Assembly (NCBI RefSeq): GCF_025151045.1
Contig: NZ_CP102285.1
Location: 4,154,001 to 4,218,000 of the forward strand
Length of the DNA: 64,000 nt
Direction of reading: 5' to 3'
Origin: Parabacteroides johnsonii DSM 18315
Lineage (GTDB): Bacteria > Bacteroidota > Bacteroidia > Bacteroidales > Tannerellaceae
The first letter of the stretch is position 1. Every line of letters begins with the position of its first letter. Positions 35,781 to 43,366 of the stretch are shown here, in pieces. The notes under the pieces are model-generated. The model was not told the origin of the DNA and ran no database searches. It was given only the letters and a program-made list of their open reading frames with translations. Position numbers and translations under genes: made by a program.

Positions 35781-35823
35781 AAAGATGTATAAGGGGGAAA
35801 TCTTCTAAAAAGATGCCTGATAA

Positions 35824-35855
35824 ATTGTATGTTCCGACAAAATGGAGTAAATTTG
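35824..35855 (+). promoter_or_regulatory. Promoter of the AbiE-like cassette
   Basis: ATTG at 35824-35827 and TAAATTTG at 35848-35855 are separated by 20 bp. This lies within the cassette, 25 nt ahead of its first start codon. Confidence 0.55.
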
Positions 35856-35879
35856 TATCTATCATAAAAAGAATTGGAT

Positions 35880-36206
35880 ATGACCATATTTGACGAGTAT
35901 AAGACATACAAAGGCGAAGTTGAAATCTCTCCTTCATTGCTTTGGGAGTATGACCTGTCCCATTTTGACTGGTGGAAAACAAGGAAGGTGGTGGTTCAGC
36001 GCATCATCGAAAGGGGATGGCTGACAGATTTTTATGCCGCGTTCAAATTGTATGGCGGCATAGAAGGATTCAGGGAAATAATAAAGGAAGTTCCCAGCCT
36101 GTCTCCAAGGGACATGAATTTTGTCTGCGTTGCCTTTGACCTTAAAAAAGAAGAACTGAGATGCTATACACGGAAACTGTTGCGGGACCAACTCTTGAGC
36201 TCCTGA
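35880..36206 (+). CDS. Small protein, putative antitoxin of the AbiEii pair (DUF6922-like)
   Basis: The 108-residue protein starts MTIFDEYKTYKGEVEISPSL; a TTG two codons upstream is also open. Residues ~15-100 resemble DUF6922 domains: LLWEYDLSHFDWWKTRKVVV, QRIIERGWLTDFYAAFKLYG, and LSPRDMNFVCVAFDLKKEEL. The middle looks like a helix-turn-helix or short helical bundle. The gene overlaps the toxin gene by 46 bp, so the two are made together. Antitoxin function follows from the pairing, not from a known motif. Confidence 0.75.
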   Translation: MTIFDEYKTYKGEVEISPSLLWEYDLSHFDWWKTRKVVVQRIIERGWLTDFYAAFKLYGGIEGFREIIKEVPSLSPRDMNFVCVAFDLKKEELRCYTRKLLRDQLLSS

Positions 36207-36835
36207 AGAAATTGGAAGCGGAAGCTGCCATGTCGGATTTTAATCTGGCTGGTGGGACATCTTTGGCCCTGTATTTAGGGCACAGGATCAGTGTTGATCT
36301 GGATCTTTTCACTCCGAAACCGTTTGACGCGAAGAGTATGGAGGAGTTCCTTGCAGCCAAGTATGGATTTCGTACTGACTTTATGGAAAAAAATACGTTA
36401 AAAGGCTCCATAGCCGGTGTCAAGATAGACTGTATAACCCACTCTTACGACTACCTTGAAGAGCCATATACAGAGTCGGATATCAGATTATACAGCATGC
36501 GGGACATTATTGCCATGAAACTTTCCGCCATTGCGGACAATGGTTCGCGCTTAAAGGATTTCATTGATATAGCTTTTCTTTCTACCCGCTTCCCTTTCAA
36601 CTCCATGCTGAAAATGTATGAGTGTAAGTTTCCCAGTTCAAATGTCATCAGACCTTTCAAGGCCATAACTTACTTTGATGACATAGACTTTGAAGAGGAT
36701 ATTGTCATGCTGAATGGCAAATATGAGTGGAAACTTATCGAGAAAAGATTGATTGATATGACGAGGAAACAAGATAAAGTTTTTGAGTCGTTTCCGTTGT
36801 CCCAAAAGAAGCAAACCAAAATATGCCATGATTAA
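36161..36835 (+). CDS. AbiEii/AbiGii-family nucleotidyltransferase toxin
   Basis: The 224-residue protein has FNLAGGTSLALYLGHRISVD followed by LDLF: the GG-S/T motif and D-x-D metal residues of nucleotidyltransferases in the AbiEii family. The central YSMRDIIAMKLSAIADNGSR and LKDFIDIAFL are also typical. AbiEii toxins use NTPs to modify target RNAs and cause phage-triggered growth arrest. The gene start lies inside the antitoxin gene. The unit has its own promoter and is flanked by a 180-bp direct repeat of the TPR gene end. Confidence 0.9.
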   Translation: MLYTETVAGPTLELLKKLEAEAAMSDFNLAGGTSLALYLGHRISVDLDLFTPKPFDAKSMEEFLAAKYGFRTDFMEKNTLKGSIAGVKIDCITHSYDYLEEPYTESDIRLYSMRDIIAMKLSAIADNGSRLKDFIDIAFLSTRFPFNSMLKMYECKFPSSNVIRPFKAITYFDDIDFEEDIVMLNGKYEWKLIEKRLIDMTRKQDKVFESFPLSQKKQTKICHD

Positions 36836-36897
36836 CTTGTAACCTTCCGAAATATTACTTATTTACCCCAAAAAACAGGATATCAAAGTTATAACTA

Positions 36898-37077
36898 CCG
36901 GATTTCGGCAAAGCATACGCCGAACGGGGGCGTGCCAAGAACCTGAAAGGGGATAAGGAAGGCGCTTTCGAAGACCTGAAAAAATCCATCGAACTGAACC
37001 CCGAAGGCGATGAGGCCCAAAAGTTGGAAGGGCAGCATACGAACTTCAACGATATGTGTAAGGGAGGGATCTTCTGA
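36898..37077 (+). pseudogene. Right copy of the TPR gene 3' end (duplicate fragment)
   Basis: This fragment repeats the last 60 codons of the TPR gene, including its stop, with two base changes (TTG to CTG, and TAT to TGT in the MYKGGIF end). It has no start codon or promoter of its own. It is best read as a remnant of the insertion event. Confidence 0.92.
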
Positions 37078-37748
37078 ATGAGGAGGATGCTGATTTTACA
37101 ATAACCCCTGTTTTTTCTATTTCACCCCGGATACGTCTGGTTTTCGGGGTGTCTTTTTGCAGGCAGTACGGTACATTTTTGTGACGTACTGCCTGTACGT
37201 CTGCGCGGTTTGTTTCCGGTATATGTGTTTTTGTCGATCCGGATCTTGTTTTCTCTGACAATCCGGTAAACCTTAACTTCCGGTGAGTTGGATATCCGGA
37301 GCCGGCTTGGAGAGGGTGCAGGAATATGGAGCGTATAAGGAACTTCGTCTTCGGATTTCCGGCAACTTTTTCCCGTGACGACCGTCTTCATTGTGCTGAC
37401 GACCGTTTTCACGCTGGGTGAACTGCGCACTCCGGGGCGATGAAGACGGTCGTTATGGGAAAGAGCTGCGCACCTCGTGGAAAACACCTCCGGAAATGTT
37501 TTTTGAAGGATGCCAGAGAAACCTTTTGGAAAGGTGGTTTTGATAGCTTTTTTCTTGTTTATAGGGGCGTTTTTTACAATATCCCCAGGCTTCCCCCCCC
37601 GTATTTTTACCGATTCGGTATCAGGTCGGTCTCTCCTAAAAATAAACCTTATTGTCATTCCATGCTTATTGTACGGTTTTTCAAAATACCCGTTGGTCTG
37701 AATCGAAACAGTAGTGCATGAAATTGGGATTTCTACCCCATATATTTT
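37078..37748. other. Gene-poor region with inverted and direct repeats
   Basis: No supported gene is visible. GACGACCGTCTTCAT (37378-37392) and ATGAAGACGGTCGT (37440-37453) form an inverted repeat with a 47-bp spacer. GACGACCGTTTTCA (37399 on) is a third related copy in direct orientation. CTGCGCAC also occurs twice. An open minus-strand frame of 178 codons crosses this region but has a basic, Pro/Ser/Arg-rich composition without any domain. C-rich runs and T-rich runs suggest noncoding DNA. Confidence 0.5.
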
Positions 37749-37777
37749 AAATTACCCGCAGGGGTAATATTTTTTAA
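37749..37777. repeat. Repeated hairpin motif ATTACCC-GCAG-GGGTAAT, copy 2
   Basis: The 29 bp are identical to 11794-11822 except for one loop base. A 7-bp stem is followed by ATTTTTTAA on the plus strand. It lies about 107 bp beyond the end of the regulator gene on the opposite strand. Confidence 0.6.
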
Positions 37778-37883
37778 GAAACATGTGTTTGGATAAAGTA
37801 TTGAAATATAAACTAATACAAAATTCGTTCGTTCGATAGGGGATATTGTATGTTTTAACATTTTGGTTTTAGGGAAGAGGCCT

Positions 37884-38891
37884 TTAGTCGTTGTCGGTGC
37901 TGACTTCCATCCGGTAACCCTTGCCTCTGACAAGTATGATCTTAAGATTCTCAAAACCTTCCAATTGCTTTTGTAACCGTTCTATCCCATGCGAGATTCG
38001 GCTTCTGTCGTTCTTTGATATCTCATCCGTCTTAATACCATATACATACACGAGTATATCGTGGTAGGTCAGCATGAAACTTTCTTTCTGAATGAAATGC
38101 TGGAAATAAAGCAGGCTGTCGCCGGATAACGAAACTTCTTTGTCGTCCTGTTTCAAGATGCCATGCTCTTCATCAAAAGAAATATTTCCCGGTAAAAGCG
38201 TCCATTGAATCTTGATTTGCGGTTCATGCATTTTTTCTACGATCTGTTCGACGTCGATACTTGCAGCGAGGTGAGATCGTCTATGTTTTTTCCGTACTAT
38301 ATAGATGAACAATGCTGTTCCGGACAACCAGACTGCGACAAGCATATAAACGGGCCAACAGCCAGCCAGCCATCGATAAGGCAAATGCACATAAGGTTGC
38401 AAAATGATTTTCTGTCCGGCATCCAAATCTTTCCGATAAGAAACGGCATCCAATGCTGTCGCTTTTCTGTAAAAAGCCTCCGGTCGGCTGATCGTCACTT
38501 TGTCTCCGACTGCACATTGTATGGCAACGGAACCTCGGATTTTCCGGTTGTCCAGTTCCGCTTGAAAAATACTGTCCAAATGGTGACGATTCGGATCATC
38601 GCTTATCAAACATATTTGCTCGTACCAGTTCCTCTTTTCCTCGCCTGAAATGGTATTGGGTGAAAGTCGGGAATCATATTGGAAAACAAAAGTTGTGATA
38701 TACTGTTTTTTCTCTTTTTCGATCGCTTTGAAAAAGGCGATCCCGGCTTCTTTCAGGTTCGCTTTTTTGCGTTCGGATATAAACAGATGGCCGACAAAAA
38801 CGATAAACAAAGATGATAGCATGTATGCACATAATAGAAAAGAGAAGTGCTTGTCGAAGCTATTTGCTGAGTTTTTGCTGGGATTATTCAT
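37884..38891 (-). CDS. Membrane-bound winged-helix regulator (ToxR-like layout)
   Basis: The 335-residue protein has an N-terminal membrane helix (LLCAYMLSSLFIVFVGHLFI, ~17-36) and a periplasmic region of about 135 residues. A second helix follows (WPVYMLVAVWLSGTALFIYI, ~178-198). The cytoplasmic C-terminus (~245-335) is a winged-helix domain of OmpR/PhoB type: ISFDEEHGILKQDDKEVSLS, DILVYVYGIKTDEIS, SRISHGIERLQKQLEGFENL and GKGYRMEV. It would sense something outside the cytoplasm and control DNA directly. It is divergent from the NVEAL cluster, 206 bp away, so that cluster is the obvious target. No kinase or receiver domain is present. Confidence 0.85.
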   Translation of the reverse strand: MNNPSKNSANSFDKHFSFLLCAYMLSSLFIVFVGHLFISERKKANLKEAGIAFFKAIEKEKKQYITTFVFQYDSRLSPNTISGEEKRNWYEQICLISDDPNRHHLDSIFQAELDNRKIRGSVAIQCAVGDKVTISRPEAFYRKATALDAVSYRKDLDAGQKIILQPYVHLPYRWLAGCWPVYMLVAVWLSGTALFIYIVRKKHRRSHLAASIDVEQIVEKMHEPQIKIQWTLLPGNISFDEEHGILKQDDKEVSLSGDSLLYFQHFIQKESFMLTYHDILVYVYGIKTDEISKNDRSRISHGIERLQKQLEGFENLKIILVRGKGYRMEVSTDND

Positions 38892-39017
38892 GTTTTTTTT
38901 ATTGATATAAGTTGAAAAAAGGTAGACGTTCGCCCTGTTTGATAATTGATTTTCTGCTATTTATGATTTTTCAACCTTTGTTCAACCAAAAAACAGCCCG
39001 TTTTTCTTAAATAACCA

Positions 39018-39025
39018 TATCTTTG
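39018..39025 (+). promoter_or_regulatory. Probable -7 element of the first NVEAL operon
   Basis: TATCTTTG followed by C fits TAnnTTTG, with a ~70-nt 5' leader before the NVEAL gene at 39098. No canonical -33 element is visible, which would fit activator control, for example by the divergent regulator. Confidence 0.5.
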
Positions 39026-39097
39026 CAAGGTTACCTCCAAGAAGCTATGATCCTGAAAAAAGGTCTACAAATATAAACTTCTATTTTAGATAAAACA

Positions 39098-39313
39098 ATG
39101 AAACGAACATTATTAAAATTTTTAACCGGCATCGTCTGCCTTACGGGAATATATTTTTGTGCCCAAACCGAAAAAGAAAACTTGACGGACTTGGCTTTGG
39201 ACAATATTGAGGCATTAGCACAAGGTGAGAACACAAATCTTTACTGCTTTGGAGAAGGTGATATTGATTGCAAAGGAATAAAGGTGAAGAAACGTTTTGA
39301 AGGATTTCGATGA
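39098..39313 (+). CDS. NVEAL-type small precursor peptide 1
   Basis: The 71-residue protein begins MKRTLLKFLTGIVCLTGIYF, a hydrophobic segment suited to membrane export. A conserved-type leader NLTDLALDNIEALAQGEN follows at ~29-46. The motif NIEALA is the NVEAL signature of small Bacteroidales proteins. The C-terminal part (47-71) has two Cys (LYCFG, IDCKG) and basic residues. If cleaved after EALA, a ~28-residue peptide would be released. Its stop overlaps the next start by 4 bp (ATGA), so it is co-translated with the propeller lipoprotein. The function is unknown. Confidence 0.82.
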   Translation: MKRTLLKFLTGIVCLTGIYFCAQTEKENLTDLALDNIEALAQGENTNLYCFGEGDIDCKGIKVKKRFEGFR

Positions 39314-40371
39314 AAAACATCCTATTAGACATATTTTATATAGGAATTTTATTAGTCGTAGCCTCCTGCTCCCCTTCCAGTCCTTCCGGTTATTCGCGTT
39401 ATGGGGTTTTTCCGGAAACAGACGAGGTGACAGTCGGTGAGACCGCCTTGGATTCCGTTTATTTCCGTTATCCTTATCGGGTGGAGATCGGAAACGGGCT
39501 GGCCGTTTTGTTGGATTTGCACAACGATAGTCATTATCTGTATGCTTTTACCTATCCTGATTGGCAGCCTGTCGCGCCTTTCGGGAAACGTGGGGAAGGG
39601 CCGGAAGAGTTGCTATCCGCAGATCGGGTGCGGTTGTGTGCGCCGGATTCGGTCTGGGTGTTGGATGCCAATCGGATGCAAATCACGCGCTGGTCAGTCG
39701 ATGTGGCGAACCGGCAAGTCTCACGTGCCGAAACCGTTTCTTTAGATAAACGGTTGCTGCGCACTCTTGATTTCTGTAAGACTGCCAACGGTTTTCTGGT
39801 TGACGATTACACCGGTGAACACCGTTTCCATGAAATCGGGATAGACGGGCGGATTATCCGCAGTATGGGGGCGGTCCCGACCGAAGATGAGGGAAAACGG
39901 GAGAATCCGATGGCGTTGGCGCAAGCTTGGCGCAGTTTCATGGATTATGATCCGCAAGGAGGGATGCTGGCCATCGCGACCCAATTGGGCGAAGTGCTTG
40001 AAATCCACAATCTGAAAACCGGGTTTCATACTGTCCTCTACGGTCCCGGCGGAGAACCGGTTTTCTCTTCGCAAGGCAATGAGGCATTTCCGAAAGGCAT
40101 CAAGGGATATAACGATGTGCAAGTCACGGATAAGCATATATATGTCACGTTCGACGGTATTGCTTTCAAGGAAAAATACCGGCAATACGAAACCGGCGAG
40201 AAAGGACTTGAAGGAGGTCGATACCTATATGTTTTCGACTTGCAGGGCAATCCGGTCCGGAGTTTCCATCTGAACCGTTCGGTGTTCGGGCTGTCCATCA
40301 ATGAAAAAGACGGGATCGTCACGTGCACGACAACAGATATGGATAAACCGATTGTTACATTGAATTTGTAA
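39310..40371 (+). CDS. BF3164-like six-bladed beta-propeller lipoprotein 1
   Basis: The 353-residue protein has a lipoprotein signal (ILLVVASC, Cys20). The rest is beta-rich with propeller-like blades: HYLYAFTYPDWQPVAPFG followed by KRGEGPEELLSADRV, then LDANRMQITRWSV, HIYVTFDG and LYVFDLQGNPVRSFHL. The GKRGEGPEE motif is shared with the genes at 41809 and 44830. Such proteins are surface or periplasmic lipoproteins that sit beside NVEAL genes in Bacteroidales. They may bind the peptide or a ligand, but no activity is established. Six bp separate it from the thioredoxin-DUF1573 gene. Confidence 0.85.
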   Translation: MKNILLDIFYIGILLVVASCSPSSPSGYSRYGVFPETDEVTVGETALDSVYFRYPYRVEIGNGLAVLLDLHNDSHYLYAFTYPDWQPVAPFGKRGEGPEELLSADRVRLCAPDSVWVLDANRMQITRWSVDVANRQVSRAETVSLDKRLLRTLDFCKTANGFLVDDYTGEHRFHEIGIDGRIIRSMGAVPTEDEGKRENPMALAQAWRSFMDYDPQGGMLAIATQLGEVLEIHNLKTGFHTVLYGPGGEPVFSSQGNEAFPKGIKGYNDVQVTDKHIYVTFDGIAFKEKYRQYETGEKGLEGGRYLYVFDLQGNPVRSFHLNRSVFGLSINEKDGIVTCTTTDMDKPIVTLNL

Positions 40372-40377
40372 AATGGC

Positions 40378-41241
40378 ATGAATTATAAGTGGATAATATG
40401 GGTTGCTTTAGTTCTGTTCAGTTCCTGTAAGGAAGGGAAGAAAGAGCAATTTGCCCGTCTGGTTCAGGAATGGCAGGGGAAAGAGATCGTGTTTCCACAG
40501 GATATGGCGTTCACCCGTTTCGTCACCGAGTCGGTGGACTATCGGATACCCGATGCGGAATATAAAGTATTGGTTTACGTCGATTCGGTCGGGTGTACCA
40601 GTTGCAAACTGCAATTGCCGAAATGGCAAGAGTTGATCGCCCATGTCGATTCGGCAACAAACGGCAACATTCCGTTCATCTTCGTCTTCCAGTCGAAAGA
40701 CGACCGTGAGTTGCGGTACATCCTGAAACGTGACAACTTCGACCGCCCGGTCTGTATCGACCGGAACAATCGGTTCGACGAGCTGAACCAATTTCCGCAA
40801 GATATCACCTTCCAGACCTTCCTGCTTGACAAGGACAACAAGGTGAAAGTAATCGGCAACCCGGTGCACAACTTGGCAGTCAGGGATTTGTATCTGAAAC
40901 AGATAACCGGCATACAATATCAAGAAGCATTGCCCAAAACAACCCTCGAAACGGAACAAGCGGAATACGATTTGGGAACGGTCAAAGAGGGAACAACCAA
41001 GAAGCAAGCGGTCACAGTCCGAAATACCGGAACAAGCGTCTTCAAGTTGAAAGGTTTTACCACCTCTTGCGATTGCACCGAAGCAACCTGCGACTGGAAA
41101 GAACTGCAACCGGGAGAGAGCGGAACAGTTACGGTCAGTTACGAAGCGGAACAGCCGGGAGATTTTTATCGAACGGTAGAGATATATGGAAATATTCCCA
41201 ATAACTCGCTGATGGTGAGTTTTATCGGGACAGTTAAATAG
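40378..41241 (+). CDS. Lipoprotein with thioredoxin-like and DUF1573 domains
   Basis: The 287-residue protein has a lipobox (LVLFSSC, Cys17). Residues ~60-180 resemble a thioredoxin-like fold with a redox pair, VGCTSCKLQLPKW (Cys73, Cys76). Residues ~188-287 are DUF1573, an immunoglobulin-like domain: YDLGTVKEGTTKKQAVTVRN and TTSCDCTEATCDWKELQPGE. The DUF1573 part has three clustered Cys, unusual for a surface domain. The fusion suggests disulfide handling outside the cytoplasm. It belongs to the first NVEAL operon and ends 23 nt before a hairpin at 41264. Confidence 0.85.
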   Translation: MNYKWIIWVALVLFSSCKEGKKEQFARLVQEWQGKEIVFPQDMAFTRFVTESVDYRIPDAEYKVLVYVDSVGCTSCKLQLPKWQELIAHVDSATNGNIPFIFVFQSKDDRELRYILKRDNFDRPVCIDRNNRFDELNQFPQDITFQTFLLDKDNKVKVIGNPVHNLAVRDLYLKQITGIQYQEALPKTTLETEQAEYDLGTVKEGTTKKQAVTVRNTGTSVFKLKGFTTSCDCTEATCDWKELQPGESGTVTVSYEAEQPGDFYRTVEIYGNIPNNSLMVSFIGTVK

Positions 41242-41254
41242 AACAATTAACAGG

Positions 41255-41547
41255 AAAAAGAAAGGAGTTCCTGCCTACCGCCTCACAAACGTTAGCAGAA
41301 ACTCCCGGACTTTTCCTCATTCAATAACTAATAAAGAAGGAGGTGAGCACAAAAGTAGTAAATTTAGGAACAACAGCAAAAGGGTTGGGAATCACCCATT
41401 CCGGGAAATGAAACTGGACAAAAGATTCAAAACTAATTATAAGTCTATAAACCCCATCAAAATAATACGAAAATGGGAAAGAAAATCATCGGCGTTATCG
41501 CTTTTGCTGCAATCGCCGTAGCGGCAGGCTGGAATTATCAGCAGAAT
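41255..41547 (+). repeat. Direct repeat: NVEAL 5' region and leader, copy 1
   Basis: About 290 bp are nearly identical to 43075-43366 (one 1-bp length difference, at the sequence before the ATG). The repeat covers a hairpin, the whole 5' leader and the first ~25 codons of the NVEAL gene. Identity falls off beyond QQN. Confidence 0.92.
41264..41314 (+). terminator. Hairpin between the DUF1573 gene and NVEAL 2
   Basis: GGAGTTCCTGC (41264-41274) pairs with GCAGAAACTCC (41295-41305) with one mismatch, followed by CGGACTTTTCC. It may terminate the upstream operon or act as an attenuator for the NVEAL gene. The same hairpin precedes the copy at 43292. Confidence 0.6.
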
Positions 41548-41709
41548 AAACAGGATGTTGAACTCTCTGACTTGGCGTTGGAAAACATCGAGGCGTTAGC
41601 AAGAAATGAAGGTGGAAAGAACAATAAGGCATTGGCGCAAAAGGCGAATGGAGAATATTGTTGTACTCCTTTAGACGGTAATAACTGTACTCAATCACCG
41701 GCCTGTTAG
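41473..41709 (+). CDS. NVEAL-type small precursor peptide 2
   Basis: The 78-residue protein begins MGKKIIGVIAFAAIAVAAGW (hydrophobic export segment) followed by NYQQNKQDVELSDLALENIE and ALARNEGG. The first 25 residues are the same as in the gene at 43292. The segment after ALA carries Lys, Asn and Gly, then CCTPLDGNNCTQSPAC, giving four Cys. Cleavage after EALA would release a ~32-residue peptide. Own promoter and flanking hairpins suggest a short, strong transcript. The mature role is unknown. Confidence 0.85.
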   Translation: MGKKIIGVIAFAAIAVAAGWNYQQNKQDVELSDLALENIEALARNEGGKNNKALAQKANGEYCCTPLDGNNCTQSPAC

Positions 41710-41717
41710 AAGGTAGG

Positions 41718-41780
41718 AGATATGTCAAAATTCAATTTGTAAGAAATATCTTATAAGATAAATTTTGACATATCTTTTTG
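41718..41780 (+). terminator. Terminator after NVEAL 2
   Basis: AGATATGTCAAAATT (41718-41732) pairs perfectly with AATTTTGACATATCT (41761-41775), followed by TTTTG. The loop is A/T-rich. It separates the NVEAL gene from the propeller gene at 41809. Confidence 0.8.
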
Positions 41781-41808
41781 AATACTTCTAATCATCAAAT
41801 TATTTCAA

Positions 41809-42966
41809 ATGGGAAAGTATATTTTTTTTCATGATAAACAGAGAGTCTGGCTTTTTGCTTGCTGGGTCTTTATCGCATTCGGTTGCCTTCCTAAGGAACA
41901 GAGGTTTGCATCTGTTCCTGGCATAGAAGTGGACGTAGCTTCAGATACAGAGTTAAAATTGTCAGAATACTTTGAGAATTTTCGAATGCTCAAGCTTCCG
42001 ACAGATACTCTTATGGGAGAGATAAAAAGTATAAAGTGTGAAAATAATAAAATTTATATTTCTGATGGACTGACTCTTTTTATTTTCTCCGAAGAAGGGG
42101 AATTAATCTCTTGCTTTGAGAAAAGAGGTGAAGCTCCAGATGAATATTCTGGGATTTCAGATTTTGTGATAGACGGTGAAGATATTATAATATTGGATAG
42201 GAATCAACAAAAAACAATAACGTATGATCATTTAGGAAATAATATTTCAACATTTCATCTCGAATACTATGCACAAGCTATTTCACCGATAGTGAATAAT
42301 ACGTTTTTTTTATATAACGGATTTGATACAGGTCACAAATTGCATCGGATTAGAAATTGGAAAGAGGATTCCGTATTTTTGGAAGTAAATAAAGACCAAA
42401 CAGGATACTTGTTCATATTCGCTCATCACAATTTTTATCAAGATCATGACTCTGTTTATTTTTTTCAACCGATCAATGATACTATTTACAAGTCTGTTGA
42501 CGGCGGAAGTATGGACCCGCTTCTCTACATCGATTTTAAAGGGAAAAATATACCTACATCTTTTTTCAGTGATAAGAAATATGAAAACGTTAAAGATTTT
42601 TTCGACAATTTGCATAAGAGATCTTATGCCTATGGCGTTTATAGTTTTATAAGAAGTGAACGATTCACGATGTTCGGCAGTTTTTATCAGAAAAATAAAA
42701 AATTAACCTTATTCGATCATAAAAATAAATTATCGAATACTTTCGGTACAATTAAAGATGACGTTTGTTTCAAGGGTTTGACGATCCCTATATCCCAGTT
42801 TATTTATCATGCAAATAAGAGCGGTTCTATCATTGTCCCGCTGGAAGCTTATTCTGTAGTTGAATGGCGGAATACACACACACCGTCTGAGCCATTTGAA
42901 AGTCTAATCAATACAACTCGGGAAGATGATAATCCATTGCTTTTGATCTTCGATTTCAAACAATAG
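41809..42966 (+). CDS. BF3164-like six-bladed beta-propeller lipoprotein 2
   Basis: The 385-residue protein has a hydrophobic segment ending in a lipobox (FIAFGC, Cys26) and propeller blades: IKCENNKIYISDGLTLFIFS, FEKRGEAPDEYSGISDFVID and IIILDRNQQKTITYDHLGNN. It shares the [GE]KRGE[GA]P[ED]E motif with its relatives. The gene is very A/T-rich compared with the propeller at 39310, so it may have a different origin. The ATG used starts MGKYIFFHDKQ; a later start is possible. Its partner may be the NVEAL 2 peptide just upstream. Confidence 0.83.
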   Translation: MGKYIFFHDKQRVWLFACWVFIAFGCLPKEQRFASVPGIEVDVASDTELKLSEYFENFRMLKLPTDTLMGEIKSIKCENNKIYISDGLTLFIFSEEGELISCFEKRGEAPDEYSGISDFVIDGEDIIILDRNQQKTITYDHLGNNISTFHLEYYAQAISPIVNNTFFLYNGFDTGHKLHRIRNWKEDSVFLEVNKDQTGYLFIFAHHNFYQDHDSVYFFQPINDTIYKSVDGGSMDPLLYIDFKGKNIPTSFFSDKKYENVKDFFDNLHKRSYAYGVYSFIRSERFTMFGSFYQKNKKLTLFDHKNKLSNTFGTIKDDVCFKGLTIPISQFIYHANKSGSIIVPLEAYSVVEWRNTHTPSEPFESLINTTREDDNPLLLIFDFKQ

Positions 42967-43074
42967 AGCCAACTTGCAAAAGTTATTTTTGTCATAAATG
43001 CACTGATTGACTGTTCTGCTGTTTAAAACGATCTAAAAGCTTTAAAAATGAATTTTGTCGGAATTGATGAATAA
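42967..43074. other. A/T-rich intergenic stretch, no gene seen
   Basis: No open frame or clear hairpin is visible here before the repeated NVEAL 5' region begins at 43075. It ends with an A-rich tract (AATAAAAAAAG). Confidence 0.5.
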
Positions 43075-43366
43075 AAAAAGAAAGGAGTTCCTGCCTATAG
43101 CCTCACAAACTTCAGCAGAAACTCCCGGACTTTTCCTCATTCAATAACTAATAAAGAAGGAGGTGAGCACAAAAGTAGTAAATTTAGAAATAACAACAAA
43201 AGGGTTAGAAATCACCCGTCTCGGGAAATGAAACCGGACAAAAGATTCAAAACTAATTATAAGTCTATAAATCCCTAAAAATAAAACGAAAATGGGAAAG
43301 AAAATTATCGGCGTTATCGCTTTTGCTGCAATCGCCGTAGCGGCTGGCTGGAATTACCAGCAGAAC
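43075..43366 (+). repeat. Direct repeat: NVEAL 5' region and leader, copy 2
   Basis: This is the second copy of the ~290-bp module at 41255-41547. The differences are scattered point changes. The hairpin GGAGTTCCTGC/GCAGAAACTCC recurs at 43084-43125. Confidence 0.92.
43084..43134 (+). terminator. Hairpin upstream of NVEAL 3
   Basis: GGAGTTCCTGC (43084-43094) pairs with GCAGAAACTCC (43115-43125), followed by CGGACTTTTCC. It may end the transcript of the propeller gene at 41809. Confidence 0.6.

Noticed and set aside
37122-37658. 178-codon open frame on the minus strand
   Set aside because: Composition is basic and Pro/Ser/Arg-rich without any domain, and it spans inverted repeats. No start signal or neighbour supports it.
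41343-41411. 22-codon open frame (GTG start after AAGGAG) in the NVEAL 5' region, repeated at 43163-43231
   Set aside because: The frame is kept in both copies, but six of the seven base changes alter the amino acid and the start overlaps the Shine-Dalgarno-like sequence. It behaves like untranslated sequence.
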